Source of the DNA: an uncultured Bacilli bacterium
GTDB taxonomy: Bacteria > Bacillota_I > Bacilli_A > RF39 > UBA660
Length of the DNA stretch: 7,770 nt
Assembly (NCBI GenBank): GCA_947628765.1
Contig: CANRBD010000051.1
Coordinates: 1-7,770, forward strand
Reading direction: 5' to 3'
The position numbers and the translations under genes are program-made. A model generated the notes under the pieces. It saw only the letters and a list, made by a program, of their open reading frames with translations. It was not told the origin of the DNA and did no database searches. Positions 6,312 to 7,770 of this stretch are shown piece after piece (the first letter of the stretch is position 1; each line of letters opens with the position of its first letter).

Positions 6312-7262
6312 ATGCGAATAAGACTAGGATATGTAGCTATTTCTCTGAGTTTAAATATGACAGCTTCAAAAACCATGACCTATACACATTTTCAAAAATT
6401 AAATGTGGCAGATAGAAACCAAAAGTTAGACCACATAATTAAGGAAAATTTTAAATCATTAAAAGAAATATTGCATTATAATTATAAAAATGGCATTCAT
6501 TTTTATCGTATGAGTCCCAAAATAATTCCTTTAGCCACTCATGAAAATGTGGATTTTGATTATATTACTCCTTATAAAAAAGAGTGGGCCGAAATTGGCA
6601 CTTTAATTAAAAAATATGATATGCGAGTTGATATTCATCTTGACCAATTTTGCGTTTTAAATAGTAATAAAAAGACAGTTTATAAAAATACTTTAGACAC
6701 TTTATATTATTGTTATCAAATATTTAAAGCTATGAATATCGATGGCAAAGTCGTCCTGCATGTTGGAGGAGCTTATGAAAATAAAGAAAAATCTTTAAAA
6801 AGATTTATAACAAATTTTAAAAAATTACCACCTTTTATTCAAGACATGGTTATTTTAGAAAATGATGATAAAATATATGGAATTAAGGAAGTCTTAAGTA
6901 TCTGTGAAACATTATGTATTCCAATGGTTTTAGATTATCATCATTTTAAATGCCATAACGAAAACGAAAATATTCATGAATACTTGCCACGGATTATAAA
7001 TACATGGAAAAATACTGATTTACCACCAAAAATGCATTTTTCTTCGCCTAAAAACCAACGTGAAAAACGAAGTCATAGTGAATATATCGATGTTTTCGCC
7101 TTTAAAGATTTTTTAAATATTTTAAAGCAATATCAAACTAATATCGATATAATGCTTGAATGCAAAGGAAAAGATGAAGCTTTATTTAGACTCGTAAGAC
7201 TTTTAAAACATTATACTTCTTTTAAATTTTTAAAAGATGGCATAATTGAAATAAAACATTAA
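6312..7262 (+). CDS. uvsE: UV damage endonuclease UvsE/UVDE
   Basis: UVDE nicks DNA immediately 5' of UV photoproducts, starting an alternative excision repair pathway. The 316-residue protein is a TIM-barrel metalloenzyme of usual length. It begins with the family signature RLGYVAISLSL (4-14). All metal-site residues that I recall from the Thermus thermophilus structure have counterparts: H77 (PLATH), H109 (DIHLDQF), H150 (LHVGG), E183 (LENDD), D208 and H211 (LDYHH), K240 and H242 (KMHFSSP), H255 (SHSEYID) and E283 (LECKGKDEA). The usual S-M-H-P-G-Q-Y motif is altered to D-I-H-L-D-Q-F, but the damage-probing pair is kept as Q112-F113. GGTGA six bases before the ATG supports the start. The gene is monocistronic, with a terminator overlapping its stop. 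The metal site looks intact, so it is probably active. Confidence 0.95.
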   Translation: MRIRLGYVAISLSLNMTASKTMTYTHFQKLNVADRNQKLDHIIKENFKSLKEILHYNYKNGIHFYRMSPKIIPLATHENVDFDYITPYKKEWAEIGTLIKKYDMRVDIHLDQFCVLNSNKKTVYKNTLDTLYYCYQIFKAMNIDGKVVLHVGGAYENKEKSLKRFITNFKKLPPFIQDMVILENDDKIYGIKEVLSICETLCIPMVLDYHHFKCHNENENIHEYLPRIINTWKNTDLPPKMHFSSPKNQREKRSHSEYIDVFAFKDFLNILKQYQTNIDIMLECKGKDEALFRLVRLLKHYTSFKFLKDGIIEIKH

Positions 7263-7278
7263 TTATTTAGTGTTTTTT
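7253..7278 (+). terminator. Intrinsic terminator of uvsE, spanning its stop codon
   Basis: AAAACATTAA (7253-7262) pairs with TTAGTGTTTT (7267-7276) through one G-T wobble around a TTAT loop, and T's continue to 7278. The uvsE stop TAA (7260-7262) lies in the left arm. The stem is AT-rich and therefore of moderate strength. The glmU terminator uses the same stop-in-stem design. Confidence 0.7.
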
Positions 7279-7280
7279 CC

Positions 7281-7309
7281 TTGCTAAAAAAGGCTAAATG
7301 GTGTAAAAT
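7281..7309 (+). promoter_or_regulatory. Promoter of ftsY
   Basis: TTGCTA (7281-7286) and TAAAAT (7304-7309) are separated by 17 bases, directly after the uvsE terminator. The ftsY ATG follows 26 bases after the -10 box, with AGGTGAT (7326-7332) as ribosome binding site. The preceding terminator makes an independent ftsY promoter necessary. Confidence 0.65.
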
Positions 7310-7335
7310 GAAAATAGGCAAAAATAGGTGATACA

Positions 7336-7770
7336 ATGGGACTATTTGATAAGTTTAAAAACATATTTAAAAAAGAAGAAAAAGAAGAAGTTGAGCTTTA
7401 TAACAAAGGCCTTGAAAAAACTAGAAATAATTTTTTAGGTTCTTTAATTAATTTAAATAAAAGTCATAAAAAAGTTGATGAAGAATATTTTGAAGCTTTA
7501 GAAGAAATATTAATTATGGCCGATATTGGCGTAAATACTGTCATGGATATTATCGATAAGCTAAAAATAAGAGTCAAAAAAGAAAATATTACTGATTCAA
7601 ATCAGCTTAAAGATATTATCGTCGATGAAATGTTTATTATTTATGTTAATAATGATATTATTGTCAATAAAATAAATTACAATGAAAATGGACCAACAAT
7701 TATATTATTTGTCGGTGTTAATGGCGCGGGCAAGACAACGACCATTGGCAAAATTGCTTATAAGTTAAAA
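7336..7770 (+). CDS. ftsY: Signal recognition particle receptor FtsY, N-terminal part (3' truncated by window edge)
   Basis: FtsY is the membrane-associated GTPase that receives ribosomes carried by the signal recognition particle (Ffh and 4.5S RNA) at the Sec translocon. The 145 residues present start MGLFDKFKNIFKK, a short amphipathic membrane-binding helix. The acidic A domain of proteobacterial FtsY is almost absent, as is usual in Gram-positives. The N domain follows (KGLEKTRNNFLGSL, then FEALEEILIMADIGVNT), then the G domain with P-loop GVNGAGKTT at 127-135. AGGTGAT precedes the ATG. No stop occurs before the window edge. It is the classical partner of smc in Bacilli, here displaced by about 5.8 kb. 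Confidence 0.97.
   Translation, partial: MGLFDKFKNIFKKEEKEEVELYNKGLEKTRNNFLGSLINLNKSHKKVDEEYFEALEEILIMADIGVNTVMDIIDKLKIRVKKENITDSNQLKDIIVDEMFIIYVNNDIIVNKINYNENGPTIILFVGVNGAGKTTTIGKIAYKLK

Noticed and set aside
1..7770. Reassigned UGA codon, considered because of the Mollicutes-like AT content
   Set aside because: Tryptophans are encoded by TGG and every gene reaches its family's expected end without reading through TGA.

Overview
The window comes from an AT-rich (roughly 30% G+C by eye) low-GC Gram-positive bacterium. The gene set (SMC, FtsY, a Gram-positive type 2 peptide deformylase, UvsE) and the strong AGGAGG-type ribosome binding sites point to class Bacilli, possibly an uncultured gut or Mollicutes-related lineage. 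The standard stop-codon code fits: no reading frame needs TGA as a sense codon. The lineage is inferred from gene content, not from a marker gene.

Layout. (1) 1-1526 +: the hinge, C-terminal coiled coil and C-terminal ATPase lobe of SMC, cut by the left window edge. (2) 1577-2080 +: a 167-aa protein of no family I recognise. (3) 2129-3376 +: GlmU, the UDP-GlcNAc biosynthesis enzyme, in a compact 415-aa form. (4) 3464-3826 +: a 120-aa protein that is a diverged paralogue of the 167-aa one. (5) 3845-3874: a terminator between converging genes. (6) 5573-3936 -: a membrane-anchored arylsulfotransferase (ASST)-family beta-propeller that appears to have lost most of its catalytic residues. It is co-directional with and coupled to (7) 6132-5584 -: peptide deformylase. 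(8) 6312-7262 +: UvsE, a UV-damage endonuclease. (9) 7336-7770 +: the start of FtsY, cut by the right edge.

In many Bacilli smc is followed directly by ftsY. Here about 5.8 kb of other genes separates them, so the interval looks like a place where genes have accumulated.

The most unusual structure surrounds glmU. The two small unknown proteins flank it and share a motif, K-E-(Y/F)-G-(V/I)-G-P-V-x-Y-Q-x-x-I-Y, with 23 of 63 identities in an ungapped core. Both have a near-consensus -10 box only 9-13 bases upstream of an AGGAAGG ribosome binding site, which lies exactly 9 bases before the ATG. The second copy is bracketed by an exact 32-bp direct repeat (3347-3378 and 3835-3866) made of the last ten codons and stop of glmU. 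The right copy keeps the terminator's T-tract and the left copy has lost it. This looks like insertion of a roughly 488-bp unit, carrying one small gene, at the 3' end of glmU, with the glmU tail kept intact on the left and a remnant left on the right. I see this as a candidate undescribed family of small dispersed genes. Its function and mechanism are unknown.
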